The notes beneath the pieces are model-generated. The model saw only the letters and a list, made by a program, of their open reading frames with translations. It was not told the origin of the DNA and made no database searches. Positions 26,793 through 37,885 of a stretch of 64,000 nt of DNA are shown here, one piece after another. The stretch spans positions 9,854,857 to 9,918,856 of the forward strand of contig NW_025335440.1 of the NCBI RefSeq assembly GCF_004798865.1. Reading direction: 5' to 3'. The position numbers were made by a program, and so were the translations under genes. Origin of the DNA: Varanus komodoensis. Lineage: Eukaryota > Chordata > Lepidosauria > Squamata > Varanidae. The stretch's first letter is position 1. Each line of letters opens with the position of its first letter.

Positions 26793-28564
26793 TGTGTTTT
26801 CCAACACGTATAGCTGATCCTCACTTTTGGCCTGGGAAACCCAGGCAGGTGGAGTCACAGATGGAAACGGCAGATCCCATAAGCTTTGGGGAGCTCAGCC
26901 CAGTGGAGAAACCAGGATGCGGCCATCTCATTGCGAGAGGGCAGTGGAATTAGACGAACGCCCGAGCAGCTGGGATGCGATCGTGGTACAGAGAAACCCG
27001 GAGCAGATTTCTGGGGAAGCTGCGCCACAGCATCCTTGGGTCGTGCTGGGGATGGCTCTTTCCTCAGCAGCTTGAGCTGCGATGATCTTTGCACCCACTG
27101 TCACTTTCGTTTCTCTTCCTTCCCAAGATCAACCCTTCCTGTTTCTTTTGGCAACGGGGCTTGACCACAAAGCAAATTTTAATGCTGGCCTGTGGTAGGA
27201 GTGGCGATATTTTTAGATTTACACATCAAAAGGTTTCAGCGTTAAAGAGGTTGGGTTTATGTAATTCGTTCAATGTGACCGGTCAAAGAGAATGCTAAGA
27301 ATAATATTTGCGCACACATGGCACTGAACTTAAGAGATGATGGAGGGCCTTGAGGGGGGTGTTTTGCTTTTCTCTCACTCTCCCATTCAGGATATTTAGC
27401 AAAGGATGAGCAATTGGTAGCCTCTCTCTGAGGATCTAGCAAGCATTGGGGTGAGCTCGGGGGAGGAGCCAGACAAACTAGGGAAGAGGGGAGCTCCTGA
27501 AGGCATCACCAGAGCTGCATGTCTGCATGCTTTCTCCCGCTCGCTTTAGTCCCTGCAGTGCAATGGCCAGCGTGTTGGATTTGGGCCTGGGTTCCAGCTC
27601 CCTAACTCCAACCTGCCTCCCATGATGAAAAGGCCAGGATGAAAGCAAGAAAACACCTGGTGGGAGAACAGTTGTGTGACTGGCACCTCCATCTGCTTGT
27701 GTGCACTCCCAGGTATTCGGGAGGCTTCACAGCAATATACAGGGTGGAAATACTCTCGATAGTTAGATTCGTAAAGGCACGCATTCCTTATTAGTTGACA
27801 ACGCTGGGCTATGTCGACCAACACCCTGGCTTGATTGAAGGCAACTTCTTCTGGTTCTGTATACTGAGGGGCTCAAGGGAGGGTGCAGGGCTGCCCTGCC
27901 CATGTTCACCCTGGGAGGCTGCGAGGTGAGTGCCTGGCCCAAGGTGAGTGGAGCGAGTGGCGATTCCAGCCTGGGGCTCCCCACTTTCAGGCTCATTGCT
28001 TCATGCCTGCCTGTGGCGAGACAGGATCTTCTCTAGGAGAAAGGTTGGTCCTCCTTTTTGTCTTGGAGGTTACCTCTGGCTCATGGGCAGGCAAGCCCGG
28101 GCAGGCAGGCGTCAGTATTTCTAGGCTAGTAGCTTTTTGCAAGCTTTGCAAAGCCTATATAAATGGACTAGGAAGAGAGATTGATATGACTCGGTGACTG
28201 TGAACACGCACAGCTCTAAAAACGGGGAAGCTTGTGGCTTTGCAGGGTTCCCCATGCATCATTCCCTGTGCAGCCTTTCTGTCTCTAGGCATTAGGGAAC
28301 AGGAGTGAGATCCTTTCGTTGGCTTCGGTGGTGAATACGGACCCATCCCTTTCACACAAACAACACGCACACCCCCTGATTGCTCTGCACTCGTTTCCTG
28401 CATGTGTAAATGAACTCCTCAGGAAAATGCGGCTTTTCAAGGGGGTGCCAAGCTGCACGCAAACCCCATGCGTGGTGCTGCATTTCTGCCCAGGAATGCA
28501 TGCTGTCCTTTCCTCCTGTGGGGTGGCTGTTGTGGGGGGGATGCTCACATGGGCCTGCACAGGT

Positions 28565-28735
28565 CTCAGTGCTGGGCTGGGGGGGGGGGGGCTGGGAGAG
28601 CCAGGTTCTACTCTGCGGAGCTCCTGACCACTGCATGACTTTGCGCCAGTCACAGACTCTCAGCCTAACCTACCTCACAAGGTTGTTGTCTGGAGGAAAA
28701 CTGGGAGTGAAGGAGAACCATGCAAGGCACCTCTG
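28565..28735 (+). mobile_element. tRNA-derived SINE, partial
   Basis: The body text is TGCATGACTTTGCGCCAGTC, ACAGACTCTCAGCCTAACCT, ACCTCACAAGGTTGTTGTC. It is preceded by a degraded head interrupted by a poly-G run at about 28579-28590. Confidence 0.75.
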
Positions 28736-28999
28736 GTTTCTTGCCAGAGGGGAAAAGGCCGGGGATAAAGGGACCGTGTGTGGATGGTGGCACAAGTACC
28801 ATGATCCTCACAAGCCTGTGGGTGGCTGAGTAAATGCTTTGAGCCTAGATATGCCATGAGTCCAGCTTCCCTGCGCCCTGGGAGACGGCCTTCTCTAGCT
28901 TTCCCAGTATTGGGCACACGAGTGTAGCAGGCTCCCTGGAATTCCTTGGGGCAGTGGACCAATTTCCCAGCAGTGGGTCCTGGGTGCTTGTGTGTCTCT

Positions 29000-29200
29000 G
29001 CGTGAGCCCATAGTAGGCGCATCAGAGGCTGCCTGAGGTTGTGTCAGACCTGTGGCCCATCCAGCCCACTACTGTCAACACGGGCTGGCAGCAGTTCTCC
29101 AAGGCCTCGTGCAGGGCGAGCTCAAGCCCTGTGTGGCGACGCCGAGGGACCGAGCCTGGGATCTTCTTGGGCAGAGCACGGCTCCGCCACTGAGCATCCC
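29000..29200 (-). mobile_element. Antisense SINE-like repeat ending in a tRNA-like head
   Basis: GTTGTGTCAGACCTGTGGCC, CATCCAGCCCACTACTGTC, GGACCGAGCCTGGGATCTTC and CGCCACTGAGCA follow the order of a common reptile repeat. In that repeat the right end is an antisense pol III B-box and tRNA-like 5' end. The copy is diverged. Confidence 0.5.
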
Positions 29201-29587
29201 CCCCCGCCCCCCCCCAAAGGCTCCTGGAGAAGAAACAGACAGCAGGAAAATAGAATTGGGAAAGGATTAAGCCAGAGGATGTGTGGTCTGGAGGGAACAC
29301 CCCCGAGCCCCCTGCCTGGATGATCCACGTACGGGAGCCAAAGCCGTGTGCCAAACGCAACAGCCTTCTAGAGGCTTTCATGCAAATTCAGCATCTGCTT
29401 CTGTCGGCGGAGGGCAACAGCAAGTGCAGAGGAGAGCGGGGGAGGTACAGAGCAGCGCTGCCTTCGAATGGTTCGGCCCAGTTTTCTGGCCACCGTGTTC
29501 CATCGGATTGCAGTTGGTACACCGGCTTAAAATTTTGGCCCAAGGAGACTCCAAGGACAAAGCCTCTGCTCATTGCATGGCCTTCCT

Positions 29588-29822
29588 CTATTATTTATTA
29601 TATTTGTTATGTTTATATCCTGCCATCCACCACTCCAAACTTCAAAAAGGGGCATACATGGCCCTCCTCCTCCTCTCTGTGTCATCTTCACAACAACCCT
29701 GTGAAGTAGGACAGGTTGACTCAGCGACTGACTCAGTGAGCTTCATGGCCGAAGGGACTGGAACCCACATCCCTCCAGGCCCAGCTGGATGCGCAAACCG
29801 CTGCTCCACCATGCCTCTCTCA
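29588..29822 (-). mobile_element. tRNA-derived SINE, antisense, near complete
   Basis: TTATATCCTGCCATCCACCA, ACAACAACCCTGTGAAGTAG, AGTGAGCTTCATGGCCGAAG and GGGACTGGAACCCACATCC (antisense B-box) run to the antisense head TGCTCCACCATGCC. It abuts the L2 fragment that follows. Confidence 0.82.
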
Positions 29823-30375
29823 ATTGGTGCAGAATAGAGCTGCCAGGCTGCTGACGGGGACGGGGCGTTATGTTCACACGACTCCAGTCCTCCGTCAGCT
29901 TCACTGGATCCCCATGGAAGTCCGGGCCCAATTCAAGGTGTTGGTGATGACCTATAAAGCCCTTAACGGCTTGGGACCTGGTTACCTAAAGGAGCGCTTA
30001 TGTCCATACATGCCCTCCCACTCCTTGGGATCAGCGGGAGAGGCCCTCCTCCAGGAACCCTCCGTGAAGGAAATTAGGAGGGTGAGTACCCGGAGGAGGG
30101 CCTTCTCTGCGGTGGCGCCCAACCCATGGAATCCACTCCCCAGAGAGGTCCGTCTGGCGCCGTCATTATTTGTTTTTCAGCACCAGGCCAAGGCCTTTTT
30201 ATTTAAACGGCATTTTAATTGTTAGCTTATTTATTGATTTTATATCTTTGGCCAGGGCGTTTCCAATTATATTGTTTTTATATGATTATATATATTTATT
30301 TATTGTTGTAAGCTGCCCTGAGGCTTTGGTGAATGGGGCGGCACAGAAGCTTACTAAATAAATAAATAAATACTA
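29823..30375 (+). mobile_element. L2 LINE, 3' end with reverse transcriptase tail
   Basis: The frame encodes VQNRAARLLTGTGRYVHTTP, LRQLHWIPMEVRAQFKVLVM, TYKALNGLGPGYLKERL and RRAFSAVAPNPWNPLPREVR. This is the C-terminal end of the L2 ORF (family pattern LHWLPIxxRxxFKVL...YKALxGLAP). The 3' end runs into a TAAATAAATAAATA tail. The roughly 134-codon open frame suggests a fairly young copy. Confidence 0.9.
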
Positions 30376-30444
30376 GGATGTCAGATCTATAACATGGGGA
30401 TCTTCTGTGTGGACAAAGCCTGACCCAGAAACTGAACTGGAGTG

Positions 30445-30580
30445 TCAGTTCAAGGCAGCCTTCCCCAACCTTCCAGAAGTTTGGGATCACACCCATCTCT
30501 GGTCGTTGGATGTGTTGGTGGAAGCTGATGGGAGCTGTTGTAGGAAGCGAACTTCTGGAAGGCACCAGGTTCTGGAAGGA
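30445..30580. repeat. Hairpin (palindromic) interspersed repeat
   Basis: The left arm (CAGCCTTCCCCAACCTTCCA, GAAGTTTGGGATC) is answered by a right arm (GATGGGAGCTGTTGTAGGAA, GAACTTCTGGAAGGCACCAG). It belongs to the abundant lizard repeat whose arms carry ACAACTCCCATCAGCC and its reverse. Confidence 0.6.
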
Positions 30581-30635
30581 TGTTTGAGCTCCCAGGTCTT
30601 TGCTTCTATGTTCGTGGGCCATTGAAGTGGTTCTT

Positions 30636-30975
30636 GTCTTCACTTGGCCATGAAACTCACAGGATGATTTTGGGCTGGTCACTCACACTGAACCTGACTT
30701 ACCTCGGAGGGTTGCAGGGCTGCCTTCACCGCATGATGGGCCCCGGCAAAGCAGTGTCCTGGGGCCCCTACGACAACTACAACTACTGGTAATTTTGGAA
30801 GTTTTCCCATTTTCCAAGGGTTAACATACACAGATTAGTATGGGGCCCACGGGCAAGTGCCCACCAGGCCCATGCATTGAGATGGCCCTGGAGGGTTGTT
30901 GTTGTGAGGATAAAAGGGAGCTATGTAAGCCACCTTGGCTTTCTCTTGAGAGGAAAAAAAGCTGGGATGGAAAGA
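30636..30975 (+). mobile_element. tRNA-derived SINE interrupted by a hAT MITE
   Basis: The SINE body (TTGGCCATGAAACTCACAGG, ACCTGACTTACCTCGGAGG) stops at 30714. It resumes at 30891 with GAGGGTTGTTGTTGTGAGGA and GCCACCTTGGCTTTCTC. The 8 bases GAGGGTTG are duplicated on either side of the inserted element. Confidence 0.85.
30715..30890. mobile_element. hAT-type MITE, copy A (176 bp)
   Basis: It begins CAGGGCTGCC and ends GATGGCCCTG, so the ends are inverted repeats of CAGGGCC(G/A)TCT type. It is flanked by an 8-bp target duplication GAGGGTTG (30707-30714 and 30891-30898). The CAGGG terminus with an 8-bp duplication is diagnostic of the hAT superfamily. It is non-coding and hence non-autonomous. 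The core is nearly identical to copy B at 41632. Confidence 0.9.
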
Positions 30976-31194
30976 CAATGCAAATAACAAGAGTTATTGC
31001 TATAGATACAGTTATAGAAGGGACAGAAAAGGTGGAGAGACCTGAGTATTCCTCTTCTTTGTCGAAGTGGAAGGATTCCAGGTCTCAGCGTCGTCTTGTG
31101 CCCGTTTCCAGCATTCCTTGGAGGTTTGCATGTGGCTTGGAGGGCTCTTTGGACTCATGAAGCCTGGGCCAACCTGGAGCCAGTTATGCCGCTC

Positions 31195-31330
31195 TGCTCA
31201 ATGCAGCCTTCCCCAGCTGGTGCTCTCTGGGTATTTTGACTTCGACTCCCATCAGGCCTAGCTACTGAGGACAATGGCTGGCACTTGTGGGAACTGTTGT
31301 CTGAATCATCTGAATTTGGTGCATTAGGGG
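31195..31330. repeat. Hairpin interspersed repeat
   Basis: The arms are CTTCCCCAGCTGGTGCTCTC, TTCGACTCCCATCAGGCC and the reverse-type GGGAACTGTTGTCTGAATCA. It is the same family as 30445-30580 but more diverged. Confidence 0.55.
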
Positions 31331-31510
31331 GATGCCGCTGCCCTGCAATGCAAGACCTGCACCAGGTGGGAGGTGGAAGCCCGTCCTTCCTTGCCCGTGC
31401 CCGTGCCCATGTCCACGTAAATGGCAGGGCAGCCCTCGCAGCCGGTTGTGCAACGAGGCTGTGGGACTGGGACGGGGGAGGCCGTGCAGCTCGGCCGTGA
31501 GGATCTGCCA

Positions 31511-31547
31511 GCGATTAGAGCTTGCTTCACACCCTTTCAGCAGGTCA
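31511..31547 (+). repeat. 37-bp direct repeat, unit 1
   Basis: This is the same as 31881-31917 except for one base (GCGATTAGAG against GCGATTAAAG, then CTTGCTTCACACCCTTTCAG and CAGGTCA). Confidence 0.9.
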
Positions 31548-31880
31548 GCGGAGAAAACTATGCTGGCGTGTTGGAGAGGAATAGGCTGTGATAGCGATGG
31601 AGGAAAGGATGCTGTAGAATTTAAGCGTGGTGCATGAAGCGGATGACAAGCCATCTGAGATCACAGCCTCCTTTCGGGTTTTTTTGAGTGAACTAAGGAG
31701 ATGGGGAAGGGGCCGTAACCCTTTCTGCCCTGGTGTTTCCAAGCTACGAGTAACTGCCACCAAAGTGGGTGGAAGTCGTGTTTCCTCCTGTACCGTTAGT
31801 ACCAGCTTTGCCAAATGGCAATGGGGGAGGGGAGGGAATTGGGTTGGCGTTGGTTTATTCATTTATTAAAACATTTCTAT

Positions 31881-31917
31881 GCGATTAAAGCTTGCTTCAC
31901 ACCCTTTCAGCAGGTCA
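31881..31917 (+). repeat. 37-bp direct repeat, unit 2
   Basis: This is the partner of 31511-31547. The surrounding TTTATTCATTTATTAAAACA and CTCGGGGCAGCTCACAGCAC look like antisense LINE/SINE tail text, so this copy may be the parental position. Confidence 0.85.
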
Positions 31918-31999
31918 CCTCGGGGCAGCTCACAGCACAGAATAATGGCAGAAATGGCAAGGGAGAATGAAATTACTCCATGGCTTTGAAGCGGACAGG

Positions 32000-32200
32000 G
32001 TGTTCTGCCACCTCCGGTATCGAGGCAGGGTGCTGGTGTATACCAGGTGCTGGGGAACATGGGCGTGAGGGTGCTGATGCACTCACGCCGTGCTGGTGGG
32101 ATCCTGTGGGCAGCTCATTGACTGCTGCGTGACCAGAACGCTGGGCTGGATGGACTCCTGGCCCAAAGCAGCGGTGCTCTGCCTGTGCTCTTATTTATGG
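32000..32200 (+). mobile_element. CR1/L3-like LINE 3' end
   Basis: CTGCCACCTCCGGTATCGAG, ACCAGGTGCTGGGGAACATG, GGTGCTGATGCACTCACGCC, GAACGCTGGGCTGGATGGAC and TGTGCTCTTATTT follow the order of a common squamate CR1/L3 3' end. Confidence 0.75.
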
Positions 32201-32710
32201 GCCACTAACAAGCGAAGCAGCAGCCCCCCACCCCCCTTGCTCCTGAGTATAGGTTTCTCCCGTCATGTCTTGCGCGACTCCACTGACTGCAGAGTTCCTA
32301 ACATAGCCATTCGGATTGTGTCCATCCCGTTCAGGATTGCAGCAACGCTGCTTGATCGAATGGGATCTCAAGCCTTTTTTCCCCTTTTTAATTAAAGTAG
32401 CATAGCTTGAATGTCTCTCTGGGTCCCACCGGCTGAGTCCTACCTGTATAAGTGCAAAGGGGCATTTCAGGGAGAACACCTGCAAAGCAGAAGTGCTGAA
32501 TTACAGTCCTGGCCAAAGGTTTACCCCAAGCAATTAGCAATTTTTCTTTCTGGCTTTTGGGCTCATCCAGGAGAATGGTGTCTTGTGTAAGCCCAGCTGG
32601 GAAAATAAAAGCCACAGAAGGGTATTTGCAAAGTTTGTCTTGGTTCATGCAAGGTTTTATTTTTGATGTATTTCTTTTTAAATATTGTTAATATAGGGGT
32701 TCTTCCCCCC

Positions 32711-32810
32711 NNNNNNNNNNNNNNNNNNNNNNNNNNNNNNNNNNNNNNNNNNNNNNNNNNNNNNNNNNNNNNNNNNNNNNNNNNNNNNNNNNNNNNNNNN
32801 NNNNNNNNNN
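32711..32810. other. Assembly gap, 100 N
   Basis: Exactly 100 N, the usual placeholder for a gap of unknown size. A C-run ends the left flank. Confidence 0.99.
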
Positions 32811-32934
32811 GGGAGATGCCAGATCAAACCCTTGTTTGTAGTGTGTTCCTGAAGAAGGAACAGTAAATAATGATCTTAAGCTACAGGAAGCCAGCTTGCA
32901 CCTGGATACCAAGAAAAAACATCCTGAGTGTTAG

Positions 32935-33120
32935 AGCAGTGAGGGAATGGGGCCCATGACCAGGAGAGGTGGTGGGCTCTCCCAGGCTGCAGGCATTCAA
33001 GGTACAGCTGGGAAGCCACCTGAGAGGGATGGTTTAACTTGGAGTCCTGCACTGAGCACACGGTTGGACCCGATGGCCTTGTAGGGCCCTTCCAGCTCGA
33101 TTTTTCTATCTCTATGATGC
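32935..33120 (+). mobile_element. CR1 LINE, 3' end
   Basis: CAGGAGAGGTGGTGGGCTCT, GCATTCAAGGTACAGCTGGG, GGTTTAACTTGGAGTCCTGC, GTTGGACCCGATGGCCTTGT and CCCTTCCAGCTCGATTTTTC end in CTATCTCTATGATG. Confidence 0.82.
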
Positions 33121-34421
33121 AGTGGCACCAGGGTTCAGAGGGACTCGCTGCTGTCCATTTTTATTAGCAAAGGTGCACTGTGCTCAGAATTCCCTGTTCC
33201 TGCTGAGCTGGACGGCAGTCTTTGGACAAAATACGTCCCCCCGGCAGCAACTATTGCAATGCAAAGTCCCCTGGGAGGGGTGGGGAGAGCTCAGTCTTGA
33301 AAAGGCAGTTAAGAACCACTAACTTCAAAAGACCAGCTCCTGATGGAAATGAGAACTGCACGTCTGGGTGGTAGAAATGGATCGATGCAGCTGCCTGCAT
33401 TTTGGATGTTTTCTTGGGAACGTGACTATGGAGACGGTCACGAAGAGCATCTGCACTTCCAACTTTACTGCTGCAGCCCTGAGTCGGATGGTTCCTGACC
33501 TGTTTCTGAACTGCTGTGAAGGTGTTTGAAGCCAAGGATTGGATGCTGCTTCCTGTGCAGCAACAAATCCAGGTTTGGTGCCATGTGCCAGGCGAAAACC
33601 CATCCTCAAAACCAGGTCTACTTTGGATGTTCTTGTGTCCTTATTCCCATAGCAATCGCAGCTCAAGCAGATCTTTTGATTCCAAGTCTGGGCCTTAGCT
33701 TTCCACTATTTATTTGCACTGACATTCCCAGCAGGAATGAAGGAAGGAGGACCAGCTGGTGTTATATTCATATCTGAAACCGATTCATTTTTCTCTAGAA
33801 TCGTTCCAGTGTCAGGGTGCAGAGAGGTGGGAGCAGAAAAGAGACTGGCTAAAAACAAACAACCCCTTTCCACTGACATTTAACTTCAGAATAACATGGG
33901 TTGTGCTTTTTCTTCTACCTTGGTTGTGTTCGTACCAGTGTGCTTGTGACTGTGTGTTTTAATCTGTGTTGAAATCCAAGCTATGGACCCACTCAGAGCT
34001 GGCCCTTGTCTCTTTTGGCTTATCTTGCTGAGTGACGGTTTCTAAATCAGGCTAGAAATCAGGTCACATTTCCTGCTCTTATAGGATTTATCTCATTTCT
34101 GTTCTTTCAAAGTAATTAGAGTTACTAATAAGGAGGAAAAATGGGAAGTTCTGCTCGGACTGAAAATATACCTTAGTTCCATCACCCTCGATGAGCTGGA
34201 ATTGGTGCTGTCAAGAAGATCTGTGAGAAGCTGGCAGGAGTGATTCCCACACTGGATCACTATAATACCTCTGTTTTGATCAGTAGGTTAAAGTTCAGTA
34301 TTTGAAAATTGCTCAGGGACTGTAGTACTTGATGATCGGCTCCTCCTTGTACCTTACTTTCATTCCCTCTAATTCTGATGCTCAAGGTGGGAAGCCAAGT
34401 AGCTCCATCCATGTGCAAGAA
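33121..34421. other. Stretch with no recognised feature
   Basis: Mixed-composition sequence, with no exon pattern, known repeat or RNA gene recognised. Confidence 0.5.
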
Positions 34422-34550
34422 GCAGGTCCTGTCTTTGAAAGCAGGTCCTGTCTTTTTAAGTAGGTCCTGTCTTTGAAAGCAGGTCCTATCTTTTTAAGCA
34501 GGTCCTATCTTTGAAAGCAGGTCCTATCTTTTTAAGCAGGTCCTGTCTCC
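34422..34550 (+). repeat. 19-bp minisatellite with alternating units
   Basis: Units of GCAGGTCCTGTCTTTGAAA alternate with GCAGGTCCTATCTTTTTAA. There are six full units and a seventh partial one, giving a 38-bp higher-order period. Single-base differences (GTAGG, CCTG/CCTA) mark the units. Confidence 0.95.
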
Positions 34551-37500
34551 CCAGAACAAGACCTTCCAGGCAGCAGCAATAAAGCTCCACCAGAGCCCAG
34601 AAAAAAGGCCCAAAACCCACCCTACTCCGAACAGCCCAAGTTTTTATTTGCATGTTGATCTGGGCTGAGGTGGCTCTGCTTCATTTCCCTCCTGACAATG
34701 TTTGGCCTCCCAAAAATCCCGCAAGGTGAGTTCCGCAGAAAGAGAGGGACTTGGGTGTCTGAGAGGGTTGCTGGGCTGAGTTAGGCTTCCAGGTTTCTCC
34801 AGCCCCACCCGACTCGGTGTCCTCCGGACACTGTGGGCTCCGTTAACTCTTGTCCCTGGCTATCGGCCGTGCTGGCTGAGGCTAGTGGGAGTTGCAGGCA
34901 GAAGATCTGGAGAGTGCCACAGTGCGGAAATTTGGTCTGTTTCCCTGCTGTTCCACACTCTCTACACCCCTTGGTGAGGCGATTCACAGGCATGGTGTCC
35001 TGGGTTTGGCTTCCTCTAGAGCAGAGATTGTGGGCGGCGCCTGATGTTCTGCAATGTTTGATTTCATAATAAATCTACAAGGTGAAGGTGTGAATCCACC
35101 ATGGCATATCACATCCCCCAGCCAGAAGGACCTGCACCCAAGAGGGCCTTCTGGAACTAGTGCAGCTGGCCTTCTTCCGCTCTCTTGGAAAATCTACCTT
35201 ACTTTCATTTTCCTTCACACACACACTGCCTGCCACTTCCCTTTAGCTGGGTGTGTTCTTTCCCCACACAAACTGTGGCAATGTGATCTAAAAGCGCCTG
35301 CCTTCAAAAGCCATTCAGAAGCTTCAGAGAGCGCATGGTGCACCTGTTTCAGCTGCTCTGGCTTCTGTCTGTTTCCAGGAAGGATTCTCTATAGGTTGCT
35401 ACCTATAAAACCCTATATATGGTTTGTGAGCAGGCCACCGGTTTTTCTCATACAAGCCTGCCCAGCTCCTAAGACTTGGAAAGGCTGCTACCTTCAGAGG
35501 TGCGAAGGGAAGCATTGCAAGATAAGGCGGCTGCCTGGCTGTGGAACTCCATAGGTAAAGCTGTGCCGTGACATGGAGCATTGCTGATGGAGCGTCTCAT
35601 TTAGGCAAGGCTCTGTGATGCTACAGACCAGTGGAACTGCACCCATCTGGTTGGCTCAGAAGGGCAGGTTCACACACGCATGTCCTCATTTAATAAGTTG
35701 CAACGGAATCTGTGAATTGGCAATGCTCAGAGGCATATCACTGGGAAGGGATGAAAGTTGGTGCAGAAATTCTAACAATATAGTCTTTGGAGAGAGCCCT
35801 GGGTGATTGAAACTGTGCTCTGACCTGAAGTTCAAGGAGTGATCCTTGGCAACCCCTCCCTCAGCCAATCCCTAATCTACCTTGCAGGGTTGTTCTGAAG
35901 ATAAACTGGAGGTGGTGGTAGGTGACCCACAGACACTCCCTTGAAAGCTTTGGGGAAAGGTGAGAGGTAAAGGCATCAAAATAAAAGTGCAATGTTTCGG
36001 AGTCTGGTAAGCAGCCTTAGTGTTTCTTTCTCAGAGGCGTTGGGGAGTGAAATGGGGCAGAAAATGCCAACCTCAGCAAACCCCGAAGCCTTGAGCTGAG
36101 TGTTCCCTGAGGTACACTGTAAGGATTTCCCCCTTTCCTTTGGTACCAAAACCAAAAAGCAGTGCCATGTGAAAAGGCTGTACAGCTCCAATTCGGAACA
36201 GAGTTGATGGCAAGCCCCAGCTGGGTCGAAGCGCTGTTGGTATCGTTGCGGGTGCATAGATCTGACAATTTTCGTGAGCAATGCATCATTTTGGAATTTG
36301 GAGCATTATTGTATTAAGGAGCTATATTTGGGCATGGCTGCCTCAACTCTGTTTGCTCGGCTGTTCGCTCACCTCTGATCAGCTTGGCTGCCCTGCTGAA
36401 TGTGAAATCCAGCGTGGGCATTTTTGCCTTGCGAAGACCGGAAGACATGTGGCTTCCCTCGGTGAAAGCCGGCAACTCTCTTTTGATGCGACAAGTTCTA
36501 GTAACAGCTATTAAAGGGCATTAAAAAGATGTGTAAATCACCAGTCTTTTTTAGATGTGAGATTTGTCGTTGGAAAACGCTTGCGTGGCCAGCTGTCTGG
36601 CAGCGTTTGGAATTAGGCGTTCTGACATGTCGGAAGCTGTTATGCAAGGCAGAGTTAGCAACACCACCGAGGCAACTTTTTTTCACGGGTGGGGGGGGAA
36701 CGGGATTTGCAAACCCAAACAACTTGTCCTGGTTAGAAAGGAGTCACTACCCATGCACGTTGATTAAACTGACGTGCCTACCGGATGAGGCTGCTTGAGG
36801 TAACAACATGTCTCGCTTTTCAGATACTGGGTGCTTAAAATCTTATGAGGAGGGAGGTCTCCTCCACTGCATGCGGGTTTTCCAGCACTGCCTCGGGGAT
36901 TGATTGACTCATTAGGAGTTTGTTTATTTGTTGAGAGTATCTTGATCCTGCTTGTCAGTCTAAAAGGCTCCGGGAGCAGCTTGCCTGCTAGCAAGAAAAG
37001 CAAGGCAATCCCTGCTGCCTCCCCACTCCCCACCTTAGGAGCTGAGAGACAAGGCATGCAAAGAACAAGCGATGGGGAGGGAAGAGGAAATATGGGCAAC
37101 CAGGCAATGGTTCTTAAAAGGTAGTTCTTCTAATGGGCAGCTGGACACAGTTCAGGGTGACCAACTTGTACCAGTTGCTGGGGCGCATGGATGGGGGGTG
37201 CTGTTCCACATGTCAGTTGGCTGGCTATTTTGTGAACAGAATGCCACAGGATACGGACCCTTCGACTGCTCCAGGGAGGCTTTGCTTCTGCTCCAATGGT
37301 CTTGCGATGTTATCTCTTGGCTGCCACTCCAGATTTCAGCAGGGAAAGGAAGGTTCTTAGTGTTGCTGTTTCTTTTCTTTTAAAGTTCCCACTCTTGGAG
37401 ATATTCAAGATTAAACTGCAAAAAGCAAAACTTCACCGATGCCGTCTCTGTTAGAGCAGTCTTGTCTGCAGCAAACAGGAATTCCCTCCAGGTCATCTGA

Positions 37501-37720
37501 GCTGGGCTTGTATATTTATGAAACCACTTGGTCCACTACTTTTTAAGACCTGGTAGCCGGAACACAGACTGTTGTGTGACCGACTGGCACACTCGCTCTC
37601 TCTCTCACATGCACAGTGTCACAGACAGAGAGGAGAGACAATGAAATCACCTTGCATAACGGGTGCTGCAGGGGTACAGATATGGGCACCTGAATGTTTT
37701 CCCTGTGGGTCAAACAGCGT
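34551..37720. other. Stretch with one SINE tail, otherwise nothing recognised
   Basis: Apart from SINE text at 35850-35975, I recognise no gene, exon or named repeat. G-rich GGTGGGGGGG occurs near 36690. Confidence 0.5.
35850..35975 (+). mobile_element. SINE 3' fragment
   Basis: TCAGCCAATCCCTAATCTAC, CTTGCAGGGTTGTTCTGAAG, ATAAACTGGAGG and ACTCCCTTGAAAGCTTTGGG are the body and tail of the tRNA-derived SINE. The head is missing. Confidence 0.7.
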
Positions 37721-37721
37721 G

Positions 37722-37885
37722 CCATAGAGTGCTGGAGTGGGTTTTGGGAAACCTGCGTTCTAGTCCCCCCACCCATGCCATGAAGCTCACCAGTGACTTT
37801 GAGCCAGTTCTTGACTCACTCTCTGCCTAACCTACCTCTCAGGGTTGTTGTGTGGGTAAAATGGAGATGAGGTGGAGTGCAATTC
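37722..37885 (+). mobile_element. tRNA-derived SINE, partial
   Basis: A B-box-like GTTCTAGTCCCCCCACCC is followed by ATGAAGCTCACCAGTGACTT, CTGCCTAACCTACCTCTCAG and GGTTGTTGTGTGGGTAAAAT. Confidence 0.8.

Larger units (their letters stand above)
25681..28560. other. Long stretch after the CpG island, no exon recognised
   Basis: A second CpG-richer patch at about 26240-26800 contains two simple repeats (listed separately). The rest, including 27300-28560, shows no exon, known repeat or RNA gene. If the island drives a + strand gene, this is intron. Confidence 0.5.

Noticed and set aside
29824-30225. Host protein-coding gene of about 134 codons
   Set aside because: The protein is the C-terminal part of an L2 reverse transcriptase ORF followed by an AT-rich LINE tail.
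34422-34550. CRISPR-like array
   Set aside because: The repeats are directly adjacent without unique spacers, and the DNA is vertebrate. It is a minisatellite.
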